From contig CASDWR010000119.1 in assembly GCA_949284665.1 (NCBI GenBank), positions 1-8,174 on the forward strand: 8,174 nucleotides of DNA. Direction: 5' to 3'. Both the position numbers and the translations under genes were made by a program. This DNA comes from an uncultured Rikenellaceae bacterium (lineage in GTDB: Bacteria > Bacteroidota > Bacteroidia > Bacteroidales > Rikenellaceae). This document shows positions 6,526 to 8,174 of this stretch, piece after piece; positions within the stretch are counted from its first letter, which is position 1, and each line of letters begins with the position of its first letter. Under the pieces are notes generated by a model. The model was not told the DNA's origin. It worked only from the letters and a program-made list of their open reading frames with translations, and made no database searches.

Positions 6526-7011
6526 TTATTTGTCCAGTAAGATTTTGTCAATCAATTCGACGAATGCCGTTTTGGGCATAGCGCCCTGTGCCATCTGCGG
6601 GGTTCCGTTCATCGGGACGAACAGAAGTGAAGGTATGGACCTGATACCGAAAACAGCAGCCAGTTCCCTCTCTTTTTCCGTATCTACCTTATAGATGTAA
6701 ATACGGTCTTGGTACTCCTCGGCCAGTTCTTCGAGGATGGGGGCAATGCTGCGGCAGGGGCCGCACCAGGAGGCATAAAAATCTATAATGGCCGGTTTGT
6801 CGCCCAAGTACTTCCACTCTTTCGGATTTTTTTCATAATCAGCTACCCGGGTCAAAAATTCGGCTTTGGTGAGGTGTTCCACCTTATTGTTTTTCTTCGT
6901 TTCCATTTTTTTAGGCATTGTTTCCCTTTTTCCCTCTTGTGCTGAAGTACTGTTCCCTCCCACAACCATTAGGGAGAGAAACAGTACCGCAGTCGAAATG
7001 ATCCGTTTCAT
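6526..7011 (-). CDS. Exported thioredoxin-family protein
   Basis: This 161-residue protein has a signal peptide (MKR, then a hydrophobic core to about residue 19, and a likely cleavage site after TSA24 before Q25; no lipobox cysteine). A Lys-rich linker follows, then a thioredoxin fold from about residue 44. The active site is W82-C-G-P-C86 and the cis-proline loop is SIP127, both typical of reducing thioredoxins. If exported, it would act in the periplasm, like the periplasmic thioredoxins known in Bacteroides. It lies 20 bases after the peroxiredoxin and 12 bases before the ferredoxin, so the three are probably co-transcribed. An in-frame ATG at 6918-6916 (M32), preceded by AGGGAAACA, could yield a 130-residue cytosolic form lacking the signal. 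I keep the longer start because the N-terminus reads as a clean signal peptide. Confidence 0.9.
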   Translation of the reverse strand: MKRIISTAVLFLSLMVVGGNSTSAQEGKRETMPKKMETKKNNKVEHLTKAEFLTRVADYEKNPKEWKYLGDKPAIIDFYASWCGPCRSIAPILEELAEEYQDRIYIYKVDTEKERELAAVFGIRSIPSLLFVPMNGTPQMAQGAMPKTAFVELIDKILLDK

Positions 7012-7031
7012 CGGGTTTCAATGGTTCGTCG

Positions 7032-7739
7032 CTATTTCCCGAGTTTCTTTTCGATCTCCTCTTTCGAGAGTTTGCGTGTGCAGAAGAACCAGTCGTAACA
7101 GGTCATCTCTCCCGACTTGTCTTCCATGCGCTCTTTCGCCACACCACACGAACCGGCCGTAGGAACAATCACATCGTCTCCCGGACGCCAGTCGGCAGGA
7201 AGAGCCACTCCGAACTTGTCAGCGGTCTGGAGTCCGATCAAAACACGTTTGATCTCGTCGAAATTACGCCCCAATGCCAAAGGATAGTAGATAATCGTAC
7301 GGATCGTACCTTTCGGGTCGATGAAAAATACGGCTCGTACGGCCTGCGTTTTGCTCTCGCCCGGTTGTACCATGCCGTATGCCTTGGCAACATTCATCGA
7401 TACATCCTCGATAAGAGGAAATTTGATCTCGATATTCTTCATGCCACGGTATTCGATCTTGTCCTTGATGGTACGCAACCATGCGATATGGCTGTAAAGC
7501 CCGTCTATCGAAAGACCGACCAACTGACAGTTCAGTTTTTCGAACTCTTCAGCCATGCTTCCGAAAGTCATGAATTCGGAGGTGCAAACCGGAGTGAAAT
7601 CCGCCGGATGGCTGAAAAGAATAATCCATTTGCCCTTGAAATCTCCCGGGAAATTAATTTTCCCCTGTGTGGTTACCGCTTCGAACGAGGGAGCCTGGTC
7701 CCCGATTCTCGGCATCATGTTCATCGTTTCGTTTTCCAT
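7032..7739 (-). CDS. Peroxiredoxin, Prx6/archaeal thioredoxin-peroxidase type
   Basis: This 235-residue AhpC/TSA-family enzyme reduces H2O2 and organic hydroperoxides in the cytosol. The active site P45-A-D-F-T49-P-V-C52 gives the peroxidatic cysteine C52 with its P-x3-T-x2-C motif, and R135 is the likely transition-state arginine. The long C-terminal arm has C198, C214 and C220. The six-residue spacing of C214 and C220 matches the C207/C213 pair of the Aeropyrum pernix enzyme, where C213 is the resolving cysteine, so a 2-Cys mechanism is likely (inference). An in-frame TTG at 7763 lies inside the promoter's -7 element and cannot be the start; ATG 7739 is used. No signal peptide is present. 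It is the first gene of an operon with thioredoxin and ferredoxin, and its strong promoter fits an abundantly made stress enzyme. Confidence 0.93.
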   Translation of the reverse strand: MENETMNMMPRIGDQAPSFEAVTTQGKINFPGDFKGKWIILFSHPADFTPVCTSEFMTFGSMAEEFEKLNCQLVGLSIDGLYSHIAWLRTIKDKIEYRGMKNIEIKFPLIEDVSMNVAKAYGMVQPGESKTQAVRAVFFIDPKGTIRTIIYYPLALGRNFDEIKRVLIGLQTADKFGVALPADWRPGDDVIVPTAGSCGVAKERMEDKSGEMTCYDWFFCTRKLSKEEIEKKLGK

Positions 7740-7759
7740 AGTTTTGTGTTTGATTTGAT

Positions 7760-7792
7760 GCAAAGATAAATTCGATTTTCTTATAAATCAAA
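7760..7792 (-). promoter_or_regulatory. Promoter of the peroxiredoxin operon
   Basis: On the minus strand TTTG (7792-7789) is followed after exactly 20 bases by TATCTTTGC (7768-7760). This matches the Bacteroidota sigma consensus TTTG-N19-21-TAnnTTTGY at every fixed position. Transcription should start near 7752-7755, leaving a leader of about 15 bases before the ATG at 7739. The flanking region is AT-rich, in contrast to the genes. Confidence 0.8.
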
Positions 7793-7797
7793 TTGAT
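7787..7797. promoter_or_regulatory. Perfect dyad over the -33 element, possible operator
   Basis: ATCAA-A-TTGAT is a perfect inverted repeat with five-base arms. It covers the TTTG -33 element of the peroxiredoxin promoter, a position where a bound regulator would block or assist polymerase. It does not match the E. coli OxyR or the full PerR box patterns, and short AT-rich dyads arise by chance. Confidence 0.25.
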
Positions 7798-7800
7798 AAT

Positions 7801-8097
7801 TTTTATACTGATATAATTTTTGGTTATATTGTTGACGCATCGTGCGTAGAAGACGTTTTATGGAAAAACCAAGTTGGATTTTTTTCGTTCTGTTTCCCGA
7901 CACAAAATCCGTTCCATTACGACGGAGGATCAGGTGGTATAAAAAATAGGGGATAAGGAGCATTCCGGAGGGAAAAGTCAGAACCTGTCGGAAAAGGGGA
8001 CAATGGGGCCGGTACGACGTGGCAGAGGTTTTTGTGTGCCATGATCCGTTTTGGGGAAGACATTGGCGAGACCAGGAGGTCGGTACGAAAGATAAAC
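7801..8097. other. Gene-free intergenic stretch
   Basis: About 300 bases lie between the peroxiredoxin promoter and the terminator at 8098. The left third is AT-rich and holds a five-base-pair hairpin ACGCA-TCG-TGCGT (7835-7847). The right part is GC-richer and contains two copies of CGGTACGA. The only open frames have an atypical composition, so I see no gene, tRNA or recognisable riboswitch. Confidence 0.5.
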
Positions 8098-8132
8098 AAA
8101 ACCCCCGAATCCTCGTTGGATTCGGGGGTTTT
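8098..8132 (-). terminator. Strong, probably bidirectional intrinsic terminator
   Basis: AAAACCCCCGAATCC (8098-8112) and GGATTCGGGGGTTTT (8118-8132) form a perfect 15-bp stem with the loop TCGTT. On the minus strand it follows the stop of the right-edge gene by 15 bases and is itself followed by GTTTATC. Because the stem ends in A/T pairs on both sides, it provides a T run in either direction. Confidence 0.85.
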
Positions 8133-8147
8133 GTCATGAGATGCAGA

Positions 8148-8174
8148 TTAGTCTTTCAACTTGGCATAGAGGAA
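8148..8174 (-). CDS. Last eight codons of an unidentified minus-strand gene
   Basis: Reading inward from the right edge on the minus strand gives FLYAKLKD and then TAA (8150-8148), followed after 15 bases by the strong terminator at 8098-8132. A stop placed just before a terminator is the expected 3' end of a gene. Eight residues are too few to name a family, and other frames cannot be excluded. Confidence 0.45.
   Translation of the reverse strand, partial: FLYAKLKD

Noticed and set aside
7740..7763. TTG start extending the peroxiredoxin by eight residues
   Set aside because: The TTG lies within the -7 promoter element TATCTTTGC, upstream of the expected transcription start.
7860..7949. Short plus-strand open frame starting at ATG 7860
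   Set aside because: About 29 codons, no promoter or conserved features, and basic/aromatic composition without a recognisable fold.
7781..8137. 118-residue minus-strand open frame in the right intergenic region
   Set aside because: It would start inside the hairpin terminator at 8098-8132 and run into the AT-rich peroxiredoxin promoter; its composition is not protein-like.
1..8174. Mobile element, phage, CRISPR or defence island
   Set aside because: No transposase, integrase, repeat-spacer pattern, terminal inverted repeats or tRNA were found; the genes are housekeeping or redox types.

Overview
The window reads as an ordinary chromosomal stretch of a Bacteroidales-type bacterium (phylum Bacteroidota). 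The main evidence is promoter chemistry: three exact copies of the Bacteroidota -7 element TAnnTTTGC, one with a TTTG -33 element 20 bases upstream, and mostly no Shine-Dalgarno sequence before the start codons. Gene content fits (GH3-family protein, deoxynucleoside kinase with a DRTIYED motif, exported thioredoxin, RsmF-like methyltransferase). The genus cannot be fixed from this sequence. No mobile element, CRISPR array, tRNA or rRNA was seen.

Layout, left to right. (1) Bases 1-759, plus strand: the C-terminal part of an AI-2E-family membrane transporter cut by the window edge. (2) Bases 918-1184, minus strand: a small single-pass membrane protein with a cysteine-rich tail, probably followed by a short terminator. 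(3) Bases 1228-1246: two back-to-back -7 elements that appear to drive the small protein leftward and trkA rightward. (4) Bases 1277-6158, plus strand: four tightly spaced genes (gaps of 20, 13 and 13 bases), namely trkA (K+ uptake regulatory subunit), a GH3-family acyl-adenylating protein, a deoxynucleoside kinase and an RsmF-like RNA m5C methyltransferase. They look like one transcription unit, although their functions do not form an obvious pathway. (5) Bases 6159-6327: intergenic, with a strong 12-bp hairpin terminator. (6) Bases 7739 down to 6328, minus strand: a redox operon of a Prx6/archaeal-type peroxiredoxin, an exported thioredoxin and a small ferredoxin with an altered first cluster motif, read from a very good Bacteroidota promoter. 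(7) Bases 7801-8097: about 300 bases without a recognisable gene. (8) Bases 8098-8174: a strong terminator and the last eight codons of a minus-strand gene entering from the right.

No clearly new multi-gene system is visible. The points most worth a second look are the small Cys-rich membrane protein, the GH3 protein (a family whose bacterial substrate I cannot infer here), the ferredoxin with Asn in place of a cluster cysteine, and the mismatch between a cytosolic peroxiredoxin and an exported thioredoxin in one operon. For that mismatch the sequence offers a possible internal start as an explanation.
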